Assembly (NCBI GenBank): GCA_014773175.1
Contig: VXCM01001991.1
Coordinates: 1 to 64,000, forward strand
Direction of reading: 5' to 3'
DNA length: 64,000 bases
Origin: Lucifuga dentata
Taxonomy: Eukaryota; Chordata; Actinopteri; Ophidiiformes; Bythitidae
Shown: positions 1-10,140 of the stretch, one piece after another
Layout of the letters: the number at the start of each line of letters is the position of its first letter
Position numbering within the stretch: position 1 is the first letter of the stretch
Notes under the pieces: generated by a model
What the model saw: the letters and a program-made list of their open reading frames with translations, nothing else
What the model was told of the DNA's origin: nothing
Database searches by the model: none
Program-made: the position numbers and the translations under genes

Positions 1-1884
1 ACTATGTTCAGATATTGAAATTCATTTTCAATACTACATGCTTTTGTTGTATTTGTATTTGTGTTTTAGTTAAAGGATTTAGTTTTATATGTGTTACATT
101 TCTCCAATACACTTCTGAAATCACAGAACATCACACTGTCATTTTATGGTCCTTTAAGTTCATACAAATCTATTTTAACAATCTACAACAGTCTAAGCTT
201 TTGTTCTACCTCTGTAATGTTTAGAATACCTACATTAATGTAGAAATAGATTTAGCTAAGTAAAAATCACCAGATTTCATGATAGATGTTTAGATTTTGT
301 GATAAATTCCTATTAGACAACAAAAGAGATGATTTATTTGTGTAACATGNTTTAGATTTTGTGATAAATTCCTATTAGACAACAAAAGAGATGATTTATT
401 TGTGTAACATGGTTTTTGCTTATGCCAGCATGTCATACTGTGAGTTTACTACGTGAAAATTCTATGTATCATGCTTTGACAATGGAAAATGAGTGGAGTT
501 TAGTATTAGTTTATGTTTCTTGTGATATAACAGAAATTAAGCTGCTCCAGGCTGCTGCCCGCCTTCATGACATCGTCGGAAAAGCTCCTATGAGCACAAA
601 GCATGGGGGTGTTCTTCACAACGCGTGGAAGGGCTTTTCTGTTTAAAACTCCACGCAGCCCATTGTTCCTTCTCTTTTGTCTCTTTTACTTCTCTTTGCT
701 CTTTCTTTCGGACTCCTCTTTTTCACTGCGGGACATCTCTGCTCCGGCCTCTCTTGGCCTTCTTCTCCACGCCTCATGGCGGCTTCTCTTCTCTTCTTTC
801 CTTTTTCTAACTGCGTCGCTACAACTCAGCTAGTGGTTCTTTATTTTAAAGTAATCTCAAGTAATATTTATTAGCTGTTCTAAGAAGTTTGTGCCTGAAT
901 CAGCGATAGATGTTATCATGACCTCCATGTGATTTCATTCGAGCTATTCGGTTCTAGCTACAGTTGTTAGTTCTCCAAGTTAGCTGCTCTGCCACGTGCC
1001 ATCGGCTCCACTGACCACGTTGGGATTCAACTCTAGCACTGCAACTCAGTTCGACCTAAAGTCCAGCTCCCAGCTTCAGCTGTTCGTTGAGAAGTGCGCT
1101 GACCCGGTTCCAAAGGAAGACCTGTTTGTTCGGATCCGTGACGACAGCCGCGAGTCCGAACATCCATACCCGAATCCTGAGGACTGCTTGTGCACCATGC
1201 GATGACCCACCTAGACGTGACTCATGCTGGATGCATCCGCAGACTGGCGATCCGACCTTTCCACACCATTGGAGTGATCAGGCCCACCATAAGATCTTGT
1301 CTTTGCCGATGTTAAAGTGATGCAGCCTAACTACGTTATTTTCCCATTTCCATATCTTTCTTACTAACCATTTTCTATTTTCATAATTGCCGTACTAATA
1401 ACTCATAAAATAAAGCTAGACTCAGTTAACGTTAGGCTAGGATTTTATTTTGAAAATCCACCAGTTTTCCATTGTCAAGCCTGGTTTTCATATTTTACAT
1501 ACCTACCTCATTTGTATATTATTCTCTTTCTCATCTGTAAATAAATGTTAACCTGTGCAATAGTACTTTGTTTGCCTGTTTCAGCTCGGAGAAGGAATCA
1601 CTGAATGAGTAAAGGATCATTACTTTTCAGGTTTAAGCCCGAATATTAATCTAATATCTGAGACTGAATATTAATTAAATAATCAAAACATTAAGTTTAA
1701 ACGACTTAATTCTCCACATAANTATCTGAGACTGAATATTAATTAAATAATCAAAACATTAAGTTTAAACGACTTAATTCTCCACATAATGTGGTGTTCA
1801 ATTTAAATAAGATTAATATTTCATTATGGAAATTATGATCTTAACATTGCAACTTTGACTGCTTTATCTTAAATTAATTAATAT
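1..1884. other. A+T-rich stretch without a recognised gene
   Basis: No exon of a recognised protein was found here. The block from about 545 to 1560 is richer in G+C than its surroundings, starts with a C/T-rich stretch and ends in A+T-rich sequence with an AATAAATG. It may be an old transposon or retroposed sequence, but I could not assign it. Single-N joins with duplicated flanks lie at 350 and 1722. Confidence 0.5.
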
Positions 1885-2450
1885 TCATATGATACTACTG
1901 TTACGCATAATATATATGCTACATCTGTTTCCAAGTGAGGTCCTCATGATGTGAACACCAAGGTACTTGAGGCTCCTCCCTCTGTCCACTGGGGTCCTGC
2001 TGATCTGTAGGGGGGTGTAGCTTCCCCATTGCTTCCTGAAATCCGCCACCATCTCCTTGGTCTTGTCGACGTTCAGGGAAAGGTGGTTGTCTCGGCACCA
2101 CAATGAGAGACTGTCCTCCTGGTCCAGGTAGACCCTCTCATCGCTGTGGGAGATCAGGCCCACCCCCACTGTGTCGTCTTCAGACTTCACAATAGTTGGT
2201 GGCATGTTGCCACACAGTCAGAGGTGTAGAGGAAGTACAGCAGTGGACTCAGTACGCATCCCTGGGGGGCCCCTGTGTTAAGTGTAAGTGTGTTGGAGGA
2301 CATATGTCCCACCCACATCTACCACAGTCTCCCTGTCAGAAAGTCCTGGACCCAGGTGCAGAGGGAGGTGTTGAGTCCCAGATCCCAGAGTTTGGAGGAC
2401 AGGATGATGCTTTTGAAGGCTGAGCTGTAGTCAAACAAAACAAATCTGAC
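1885..2450 (-). mobile_element. LINE reverse-transcriptase fragment (L2/CR1/Rex1-like)
   Basis: Read on the minus strand, broken frames give reverse-transcriptase motifs in order: FDYSSAF near 2400, GAPQGCVLSPLLY near 2260-2290, then an EDDTVG catalytic-box remnant near 2180, a DKTKEMV block and KYLGVH near 1950. This order is typical of the polymerase of L2/CR1-type fish LINEs. The usual YADD-like aspartate pair is altered and the frame shifts near 2205, so the copy is dead. The exact clade cannot be fixed by eye. Confidence 0.8.
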
Positions 2451-2656
2451 ATAGTTACCATAGTAACCCCACCCCCGTCCAGGTGGCTCAGGTGGAGTGC
2501 AGAACCTGAGAATGTTTCAAGGTGTCAACAAGTTGATTTTTAATAGCAGAATGAACTGAAACCAATGGAGGTCTGTCTGACGACTCTGTCCAATTCCTGT
2601 CTGTCTGTGCTTCATGCTGTGTGTTTTGTGTGTTTTTGTGTGTTTGTGTGTATCAG

Positions 2657-2808
2657 CTGTGTGGAGGTGCTGCTGGCTGTGGGAGCTGCTGCGGACGGAG
2701 TGGTGGTGGGGGCCCACACCCGCCCTGTTCCTGGCCAGTGAAGCAGGGATGCTGGACTGTCTCTGCGTTCTGCTGAGTGGTGGCGCTGAGCGCTCGTGCA
2801 ACAGTGCA
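2657..2808 (+). pseudogene. cttnbp2: CTTNBP2-like exon, ankyrin repeat, frameshifted
   Basis: The acceptor TATCAG precedes the exon and the donor GTAAGT follows it. The first part reads CVEVLLAVGAAADG in one frame and meets TGA at 2739-2741. The second part reads ALFLASEAGMLDCLCVLL in the +1 frame. Together they form one and a half ankyrin repeats like those of CTTNBP2. The G run at 2704-2712 is the likely site of the extra base. Confidence 0.75.
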
Positions 2809-2995
2809 GTAAGTCTGCTTCACACCACATCACGCATGCAGAAACGTCACATTTTAAACATCCTTCATTTAGATTTCCTAAAACTAAACTACCCACAACA
2901 GACAGAAGCAGACAATCAGTAACGCATCACTGTTATGCCAAGTTTTGCTCAAAAATCACAGGGGAACTTATGGCCTTTCAGAGTTTGACCACAGG

Positions 2996-3190
2996 TTAAA
3001 GGAGCATACCAGCGACTTTACATGTTAAAACTCAACAAATACAACCCATATACATGTTATTGCCAACGACTTTTTCAAAACATATTTTAGGTTTCGTGTT
3101 ATTTTTTCAAATCCCCTAATCTTTCAAACTGAACCTGAACCTTAAAATTCAGCATTTCACCTGCTAACACATACATCTGAATCTGGGCTT
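2996..3190 (+). mobile_element. TTAA MITE, truncated copy
   Basis: It starts TTAAAGGAGCATACCAGCGA and continues through the family's terminal repeat and the CCTAATCTTTCAAA block, then stops. The second terminus is missing. Confidence 0.75.
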
Positions 3191-3479
3191 CCTGTGTTTC
3201 CATGGTGGCCATGGGGGGGTTATTAGTTGCCATGGCAGCATGTGACTAAATCTTTTATTTAGTTATCACTTTGGTCTACATTTAGCCTGACGACCAGAGG
3301 CAGAAAGCTGCCAGAGTCGCTCTAATGTGTCTGGGGTGTTTTTAGCAGTACAGGAAGCCGGTAACGCGTACGATGGGTCAAACGTAACGCTTTCACGTGG
3401 AAACTGGGTTAACACTTCTACCGAGCTGTCCCAAGATTCCAAAGCAGGTCTCCCAAAACTCGCATTTTGTCGCATCAAC

Positions 3480-3703
3480 ATTAATACAGCATCGACATCA
3501 ATAAATCATCAGTAATCCATCAATAAATCATCAGTAAACCATCAATAAACCATCAGTAATCATCAATAAACCATCAGTAAACCATCAAAAAACCATCAAT
3601 AAACCATAAATAAACCACAAATAAACCATCAGTAAACCATCAATAAACCATCAGTAAACATCAATAAACCATCAGTAAACCATAAATAAACTACAAATAA
3701 ACC
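3480..3703 (+). repeat. Minisatellite, AATAAACCATCAGTAAACC type, first part
   Basis: Short units of the form (CATCARTAAAC)n repeat about 20 times. The array is interrupted by a solo LTR at 3704-4181 and resumes at 4182-4418. Confidence 0.9.
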
Positions 3704-4181
3704 TGTCACAGTTCTGCATGTCTGGTCTCCTACTCACCTGCCATTTCTGCCTGCCTGGTCTCCAGCTCCTCACCTCAGTTCATCAGGCCGATTCTCTTCA
3801 GGTGTGGACGCTGTCACTAATTTGCACCAATTAAGCGTGGATTTAAGCCTCAGTCTCCCACTCACCCAGTGCCAGATTGTTCTTTGCCATCCCCGATGCA
3901 AGACATTCCAGCGTTTATCTGTGGACTGACATTCTGTTACCGACCCTGCCTGTCTTGGACTATCCTGCTTGTCGTTTCCCTGGTAACCACCTCTGCCTTC
4001 TGTCCCCGACTCCGATTCCTGTTCCTACGTTTGGATTCCTCGTCTGTCAGTCTCTGTGAGGGCTATTTGTTCAGCCAGTTCATCTGCCTGCTTCTGTGTT
4101 GGACAGTGCATCCAATAAAAGAACTTAACCTGTCAGCTTTGTACTGTGTGCTGCATTTGGGTCCAAACCCCACCCGTCACA
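3704..4181 (+). mobile_element. Solo LTR, about 478 bp
   Basis: The element begins TGTCACAG and ends CCGTCACA, so it has the TG...CA borders of a long terminal repeat. It contains an AATAAA at about 4115, close to its 3' end. Five bases, AAACC, occur on both sides (3699-3703 and 4182-4186). The surrounding minisatellite shows that these five bases were duplicated on insertion. No internal retroviral genes are present. Superfamily (Gypsy or ERV-like) is not resolved. Confidence 0.75.
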
Positions 4182-4418
4182 AAACCATCAGTAAACCATC
4201 AATAAACCATCAGTAAACATCAATAAACCATAAATGAACCACAAATAAACCATCAATAAACCATCAGTAAACATCAATAAACCATCAGTAAACCATCAAT
4301 AAACCATAAATGAACCACAAATAAACCATCAATAAACCATCAGTAAACCATTAATAATCCATCAATAAACCAGCAATAAACCATAAATAAACCATCAGTA
4401 AACCATAAAAGAACCATA
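4182..4418 (+). repeat. Minisatellite, second part
   Basis: This continues the AATAAACCATCAGTAAACC array on the other side of the solo LTR, with variant ATGAACCACAAATAA units. Confidence 0.9.
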
Positions 4419-4615
4419 AACACTGAAGTTGGGGTGTTGGTGCTGCAGCGCCCCCTGCTGGCTGCAGCATGAAGAAGAATCTGAAAAACTGAGCAGATCT
4501 TTGCCTTAAATCAGAAAACATCAGGTTCATGTGGAAAATGATTCGTTAATTAATTCATAAATGTGTGTTTGCTGTGTTACCAAATTAGTAGATTTGTCAC
4601 TCTTTATTGTGACTT

Positions 4616-5105
4616 TTAAAGGAGCATCCTGGTGATTTTGCATGTTTGAGCCCAATAAATACAACATGCATACCAACCATTTTCTAAAACACGCTACTGG
4701 AGTGGTAAATATTAGAATTGTTTTTCCTTCCAGAATGTCATTGGTTTCAGTTCATAGCCCTACGCTAAACATCAACTTAACGTTTTGACATAAGTAATCA
4801 ATCAGTGAACAAAACTTGTCTTAAAGTTTTTGTCAGAGTTAATTAAAGTGCTCCAACGTGGAGCTCCATGTAGAGGACGGCTTTTACAGAGAAATTATGA
4901 ACATCCGTGTCTTCTATGTCATGTGAACATGTAAAACATTGAATTTTAAGGCTGTATCACCTGAACGTTTGATTTTCAAAGATTGGGATATTAACATGAA
5001 AACAAAACTAAACTTTTCTGTTTTGGAAAATGGTTTGCAGTAATATAACATATATGTGGGTAGTATTGGGCTTAAACATAAAAAGTTACTGGTATGGTCC
5101 TTTAA
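4616..5105 (-). mobile_element. TTAA MITE, full-length copy (about 490 bp)
   Basis: TTAA at 4616-4619 and at 5102-5105 bound the element. The ends AGGAGCATCCTGGTGATTTT and CTGGTATGGTCC are inverted copies, and similarity runs about 80-90 bp inward on each side. The interior has no coding potential. A TTAA target and no protein suggest a piggyBac-type non-autonomous element. Confidence 0.8.
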
Positions 5106-5287
5106 AGTGAAGGCTTGTAGTAGTACTTACTGTAGAAAATATCCAGATATCATCCTTCATTGTGTCACTCATGCTACTTTTACATGTTGGTATAATTAAG
5201 CAATGAATAGCCACATTTTCCAGCATCACAGTACTAACAAGGTCAAAGGTCAGAGTCACAGAGTTCCTTGTTTTTCCGTCTTTGCAG

Positions 5288-5374
5288 GTGCAGTAGTACG
5301 GGAATCTGATCTTCCACGGGCTGGAGGGAAGCTGTCAGGAGTACATCGCCGGTCTGATCGCTTGATGCATTAAG
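5288..5374 (+). pseudogene. cttnbp2: CTTNBP2-like exon with two in-frame stops
   Basis: The exon lies between TTTGCAG and GTGCTT. In phase 0 it reads VQ, stop, YGNLIFHGLEGSCQEYIAGLIA, stop, CIK. The stops are TAG at 5294-5296 (a CAG glutamine in the family) and TGA at 5363-5365 (a leucine). FHGxEGSxQxYI is the nucleotide-loop-like motif of the CTTNBP2 C-terminal region. Confidence 0.8.
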
Positions 5375-5813
5375 GTGCTTCCTATAGGGACTCGAACGAG
5401 CTCAAAGGGAACTTAAAGGACCATACTGGTGGTTTTGTTCATGTCCAACCACTGATGTTCAGCATTTAGTCCAGAATCAGCACTCAGGATTCTTCAAAAC
5501 CCCTCAGGCTGTTTAGAAACGGGTGCTCTCTGGAGGTGAAGTGTGATCACAGCATACAGCAGATATCCTGTAGGAGGATCATGTAAACAGGAAGTAGGGA
5601 ATAAAAGAAATTCCTAAACTCTTCATAACTTGACACAGGAATCATGGAGGGAAGGAAAATGTCTTCAGCAGCACCGACGCTTCTGGAAAATCCCTCTCTG
5701 CTCATTCAAACCCTCCTTCTGCTCCATTTCTGTGCTTAGTAGGAGAAGATGGTTTTTGTTTCCATGGAAACATGTTTCATTCTTACCTCTTTCTCTTTCA
5801 TCCTTCCCCCCAG

Positions 5814-5913
5814 TCCAAGAAGGAGGCAGGGGGGTTCAGCTGTGATGTGGTTCAGGTGGAGGTGGAGGAGAGTCTGACCAAGGAGCAGCTGCTGGAGACA
5901 TTCATCAACAGTG
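5814..5913 (+). pseudogene. cttnbp2: CTTNBP2-like exon, open
   Basis: It follows the acceptor CCCCCCAG and precedes GTAAAC. It reads KKEAGGFSCDVVQVEVEE and then SLTKEQLLETFINS, ending in phase 1. It joins the next exon in frame. Confidence 0.8.
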
Positions 5914-6089
5914 GTAAACACACACGCACACACACAAGCATGCACATACTCGTATAGCAAGGCATCATAACATCAAAACATACACAGAGACATCCAGCAG
6001 AACACACATAACACATACATACATATAACACACACACACACACACACATATGCAATTTTGACTGTACAGTCAACTTGAATTACTTTCAA

Positions 6090-6410
6090 TGGCTCCGCAT
6101 GCATCTATCATTACAGAGCCAACAGATTAAAGGAGCATGCCAGTGATTTTAAAACCACTTGGTGGTTTATAAGTTTCGAATTGAGCATCACACAATCAAA
6201 ATTCCTTTTGAAATACATTTCCTGGTTCTCCATGGATCTATCACTACAGATTCCAACACATTAAAGGAGCATTTTGGTGATTTTAAAACTACTTTAAAAA
6301 ATGTTTGGAAATGAATGTCATACAGTTAAAATTCCTTTTGAACTGGACTCCTTGGGTGTACATGCATGTATCATTCCAGATTCCAATAAATTAAATGATT
6401 CAACTCTTTT
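6090..6410 (+). repeat. Tandem repeat of about 131 bp, 2.4 units
   Basis: Units start near 6090, 6223 and 6353 with TGGCTCCGCATGCATCTATC and variants. Each of the first two carries a MITE tip (ATTAAAGGAGCAT...GTGATTTTAAAAC) and AATTCCTTTTGAA. Divergence between units is moderate. Confidence 0.75.
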
Positions 6411-6765
6411 AGCTTTTAAGCCACATTTAAGTATTCAGCATCTATTTTTGCATTTTTCAAACAATTTTTTACATTCAGACATTCTTGTGAGGATTCAAAC
6501 ATTCTTCAAGCATTCCTGCATCTATTAGTTTCAAGCAAGTTTCAATCAGTTTCAAGCAATGCAAAGCGCAAACTTTGGCAAAAGGGTAATCCCAGGCCAC
6601 AGTTCCGCAGGAAATGCATTTCTAGTTATTATTATTATTATTATTATTATCTCCCGAGGAAATTAATTTAGCTATATATGAAATTACATTTCATATGTGT
6701 GTCATATCAGCTCTGTTTCGTGTTGTTTCAGATTATAATTGATCATTTGAATTCTCTTCCGTCAG

Positions 6766-6924
6766 GGTTCCTGGTGCCGGTGTTGGGGTCAGAGGTCATG
6801 GCTGGCTGTGTGGTGGTGCTGCTGGAGGGGCTGGAGAAGGTGTCGTCTCTGTCCCACCTGCTGGGAGACCTCTGCCACAACCTGGACAACAGAGGCTCCG
6901 CCTCCCCCCCGCTGCTGCATGATG
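6766..6924 (+). pseudogene. cttnbp2: CTTNBP2-like exon, open
   Basis: The acceptor GTCAG and donor GTACAA border it. It reads FLVPVLGSEVMAGCVVVLLE then GLEKVSSLSHLLGDL. The VVVLLEGLEK segment resembles the Walker-B-like strand of this region in CTTNBP2. Phase 1 in and out agrees with both neighbours. Confidence 0.82.
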
Positions 6925-7159
6925 GTACAACTCAACCACAACACATCAATATATCAAATGTATCATATATCATCACTAATATATCAATCACAAACGCATA
7001 AATCACCAACACATCAATATATCAAATATATCATATATCATCACAAATACATCAATCACAGATATATCGATCACACTCATGTCAATCACACATAACTGAC
7101 AGACTTGTCAATCATGTAGATCAATCACAAACACCTCAAATACAAACACAAATATATCA

Positions 7160-7302
7160 CCTTCATTCAAACCTTCCTTCCTTTCTTTCTTCCTTCTTTC
7201 TTTCCTTCCTCACTTCCTTCCTTCCTTCCTTTCTTCCTTTCTCCCTCCCTCCCTTCCTTCCTTCCTTCTTTCCTTCCTTCTGTCCCTCTCTCTCTCTTTC
7301 TC
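7160..7302 (+). repeat. Polypyrimidine (TTCC)n microsatellite
   Basis: Imperfect CTTC/TTCC repeats with CT runs lie immediately upstream of the exon at 7309. Confidence 0.9.
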
Positions 7303-7308
7303 CCTCAG

Positions 7309-7481
7309 GGCCTCACCACTTCTGTGAGGGCGGCTTTCTGATTGGCACTTTGTCAAAGCCCCACCTCCAGGGCTCAGAGCTCCGCCTCCAACAGCATTTC
7401 CGCTGGGTGACGCTGCTTTGGGACAGGGAGCCACTGCACGGCCTGCTAGGATGACACCTTTGCAGGAAGCTGCTGCTTAAG
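7309..7481 (+). pseudogene. cttnbp2: CTTNBP2-like exon with a premature stop
   Basis: After the acceptor CCCTCAG it reads [17 protein letters not shown] and then [20 protein letters not shown], a signature block of CTTNBP2. TGA follows at 7452-7454, where the family has arginine (a CGA to TGA change would explain it). The same frame continues HLCRKLLLK to the donor GTCAGC. Confidence 0.82.
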
Positions 7482-7907
7482 GTCAGCACGTCCGCTCGGT
7501 CTGGTGTCCTCTGAAGACGTTTGGTGCTCTTTGAATCAGACGCTTAGCGTGTGACCGGTGTCACATGATCAGCGAAGAGCAATCTACGCCTTGCTCTCCT
7601 CGCTGCCTATGCTCCTCATGTCCTGCACCATGGTCAACATGGAGCAGAGTGCTGACACGCATCATCAGGAGGCGCCGTGGTAAACATGGCCGATACGATG
7701 GTAGATTACATAAATATCTGAGCGACACGTTTAGGAGTCACGGCTCAACTCCCAATACAAAGTAATAAAATGACAAGCTCAGCACCCGCTAAACGCTCGT
7801 CATGTGACATCATCCTCCCTCCTCTTTTCATTTCATTTTGTGACACGGCGCCAAAGCAGAAGGTAAAACACGTGATTCCTCTCACCTTTTCTCTCTCTCT
7901 CCTCCAG

Positions 7908-8093
7908 ACGGGGATAGGAGTTCAGGCGCCCAAGGGGCATGAGGGTCATGGAGCAGTCCGTGTTCTGGGTGAGCCATGTTTGGCAGCAACTGAATGCGTG
8001 TTTATCCCGGCTGGGTACCCATGAGGCTTTGCTGGGCCCGCAGCTCTTCCTGTCCTGCCCGCTGCTCCCACACAACACGCAGCCCATCGTCAG
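7908..8093 (+). pseudogene. cttnbp2: CTTNBP2-like exon with stop and phase mismatch
   Basis: The conserved part reads SHVWQQLNACLSRLGTHEAL and then LGPQLFLSCPLLPHN, with a donor GTGTTT. At its start the family residues RGQ appear as CGG GGA TAG (stop 7915-7917). The reading phase does not match the preceding exon, which ends in phase 0, so at least one length change has occurred. Confidence 0.78.
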
Positions 8094-8201
8094 GTGTTTA
8101 CGCCACGCATGAACCGCCAAACATTTCATTAGATTTAACTAATTAAACAGAAAAACTTCATGGAGCTTTTCCTCCTGTTATCTTAGCACTTTTTATTGTT
8201 A

Positions 8202-9125
8202 AAGCATCGTACCGGTGATTTTGTAGGTTTGAGCCTAATAAATATAACCTGCTGCACACACGTTACATTCCTGTCAACCATTTCCCAAAACATGCTGCTG
8301 GAGTGATAAATATTAGAATTGTTTTTCCTGCCTTCCAGACTAACATTGGTTTCAGTTCATTCCAGTACGACATAAAAATCAACTTTAGAGACGTGAAATG
8401 TACTGAAATACATAACCCATCACAGAGAACAAAACATCTATAAAAAATTTCTCAAATTACCATATATACTCGAGTATAAGCTGAGTTTTCAAAGCTAATT
8501 GGGGCTTATAAAGAGAAATTCAGATGAGATCCCAGAGAAGGAAATTTCCTGGTGGAAATACTACCCATTACCACTACCATGAAAGTAGTTTAAATCATAC
8601 CTTAGAATGAGATATTTCCTGACTAAACATCTTATTAAGCACATTTTGCAGAGGCCAGTAAGCTCTGCTGTGATTGGTCAGTTATGGTAATCAGCTGCTG
8701 ACATAAATATCATGTTTACTGGTACGTGGATTATTTTCAGAAAATCACAGGAATACTATGACAGTACCCAGAAAAACAGGTAATTTCATAAACTAATAAA
8801 TTGATGGAACAACATCAGGGGGTCAGCTTATACAGAGGTTTATACGGTAACTTTAATTTACGGGTAACTGATCCAACATGGAGCTACACTGAAGAAAATG
8901 TATGCCTCCGCCAGGTAATATAGTCCCAGGAAAAGATGACTTTTATCCAGAAGTGAAAACAACCATGTCTTCTACACTCGTACATCAGTGTCAGCAGGTG
9001 AAACGTTGAATTTTAAGGTGGATTTACCAGATAAACATTTGATTTAGAAAGATTAGAATATTTGGTAAAATAACAGGAAAACTAAAATACAGTTTTATGG
9101 TTTGGAAAATGTTTTTGCTAACAGG
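8202..9125 (-). mobile_element. TTAA MITE interrupted by another element
   Basis: The left part runs from TTAAAGCATCGTACCGGTGA to about 8456. The right part resumes at 8851 with the family's TGATCCAACATGGAGCT block and runs to about 9125. A 394-bp inverted-repeat element occupies 8457-8850. The right MITE terminus is incomplete. Confidence 0.75.
8457..8850. mobile_element. 394-bp inverted-repeat element nested in the MITE
   Basis: The termini TTACCATATATACTCGAGTA and (reverse complement of the right end) TTACCGTATAAACCTCTGTA continue into a shared ATAAGCTGA, about 22 of 28 positions matching. There is no coding potential. It interrupts a MITE whose sequence resumes on both sides. Confidence 0.7.
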
Positions 9126-9277
9126 TGTTTATGAATGAGGGAACATGGTTACACCATGATATTTGTGCAAATCGAAGGGGTAAATCATGTGCTATGGTTT
9201 ATGAATCTGGGCCAATGTTTTTACCATGCTTACCTGTGTGTGTGTGTGTGCGTGTGCGTGTGCATGCGCGTGCTCAG

Positions 9278-9513
9278 GTGGCTGGCTCAGCTATGGAATG
9301 CAGTGGTCATCCCCCGTGTGGAGGAAGCCATCATCTCCCGGGTAACAGCAAAACGCTCCTCGTCTAACTCCGCCTCCTCCTCATCACCATCATCCCAGCA
9401 ACCGTCTCCTAGCAACCGCGGGCTGAACTCTGGCCAGCAGGCTGTGGTGAAAGCTGCACTCAGCATCCTGGTCAACAAAGCTATTCTACCGGGCTGCCCT
9501 CTGCCACGGCACG
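9278..9513 (+). pseudogene. cttnbp2: CTTNBP2-like exon, open
   Basis: After GTGCTCAG it reads WLAQLWNAVVIPRVEEAIIS, a serine-rich spacer, then SGQQAVVKAALSILVNKAIL and PGCPLPRH. This is the best preserved exon of the copy and strongly identifies the family. The serine-rich insert of about 20 residues is longer than in mammals. Confidence 0.85.
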
Positions 9514-9645
9514 GTGTGTGTGCATACGTTTGTGTGTGCGCGCGTGTATGTGCATGCATGTTATGATGAGCTGTGAACTGACAAATATAAAAGAAAAACA
9601 GGAAACAGTATGACAGAAATAATGATTATCCTTCGTCTTCGTCAG

Positions 9646-9836
9646 AGATTGACAGGTACCTGCTGGAGTTTCAGGCGGGACCTTCCTTCTGTCCGCTATT
9701 GGCTCCTATAAAGGAAGTGGCAGTGGATCAGGCAGGAAGGGGCAGGACAACAGCAATCTGAGACGAGCCAGTACAAGCCCTCGGAAGAAGGGAAGCCCCG
9801 CCTCCAATTGGAGTTGCAGGGGTACCTTGTGAGAGT
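9646..9836 (+). pseudogene. cttnbp2: CTTNBP2-like exon, frameshifted
   Basis: It begins EIDRYLLEF in phase with the previous exon, then a one-base loss near 9671 moves the conserved frame. The shifted frame reads GGTFLLSAIGSYKGSGSGSG and then LRRASTSPRKKG, like the CTTNBP2 tail. The unshifted frame stops at 9759-9761. The 3' border is uncertain. Confidence 0.75.
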
Positions 9837-9905
9837 GTAAAATGAATGCTATGTCCAGATGATACAGAAGGGGGCGCTGATTAGCTTCATATTCCAGAAT
9901 GTCAT

Positions 9906-9965
9906 TTAAAGGACCATGCTGTGTATTGGAGTCAAAGATGCAAAATCACTGTCATGCTCCTTTAA
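9906..9965. mobile_element. Minimal 60-bp TTAA MITE
   Basis: TTAAAGGACCATGCTGTGTA at one end and CACTGTCATGCTCCTTTAA at the other are the two tips of the TTAA family, with nearly the whole interior deleted. Confidence 0.7.
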
Positions 9966-10140
9966 GTTGATGTGCTTGTTACAGTACTTACAGCATTTTA
10001 TCTAAGTCTGTGTTTGTGTTTCAGGCTCTCTGTCCACCGCTGACATCTGCTTTATGTCCAACGGAAAAGTCCAGAGGTTGGTGTATTTTTCTGTCATTTA
10101 TTGGTGATATCAGCATAAAAATGACAGTTAATCGTCCTGC

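Larger units (their letters stand above)
2657..9836 (+). pseudogene. cttnbp2: Cortactin-binding protein 2-like gene copy, decayed 3' half
   Basis: Eight exon-like segments in order match the C-terminal half of vertebrate CTTNBP2, a neuronal protein of dendritic spines that binds cortactin and microtubules. Segments: 2657-2808 (ankyrin repeat), 5288-5374, 5814-5913, 6766-6924, 7309-7481, 7908-8093, 9278-9513 and 9646 to about 9836. Most keep AG/GT borders and matching phases. Recognisable blocks are [46 protein letters not shown] and GCPLPR. Damage: a frame change near 2704-2730; TAG at 5294-5296; TGA at 5363-5365; TGA at 7452-7454; TAG at 7915-7917 plus a phase mismatch at that exon; and a one-base loss near 9671. 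Several family exons, including the coiled-coil N-terminus and later ankyrin repeats, were not found. Mlc1 and abtb3 nearby are intact, which argues against general sequence error. Alternative: a fast-evolving paralogue with unusual splicing, less likely. Confidence 0.82.

Noticed and set aside
996..1320. Two overlapping frames of 69 and 77 codons in a G+C-richer block
   Set aside because: No family resemblance, no exon borders that fit, and both frames overlap each other; most likely part of an unassigned repeat.
3480..4418. Regularly spaced repeats that could suggest a CRISPR array
   Set aside because: Units are short, degenerate and have no unique spacers; the genome is a vertebrate's.
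10021..10075. Possible final CTTNBP2 exon (GSLSTADICFMSNGKVQ) between TTTCAG and GTTGGT
   Set aside because: Good splice-like borders but no clear match to the CTTNBP2 tail that I can confirm by eye.
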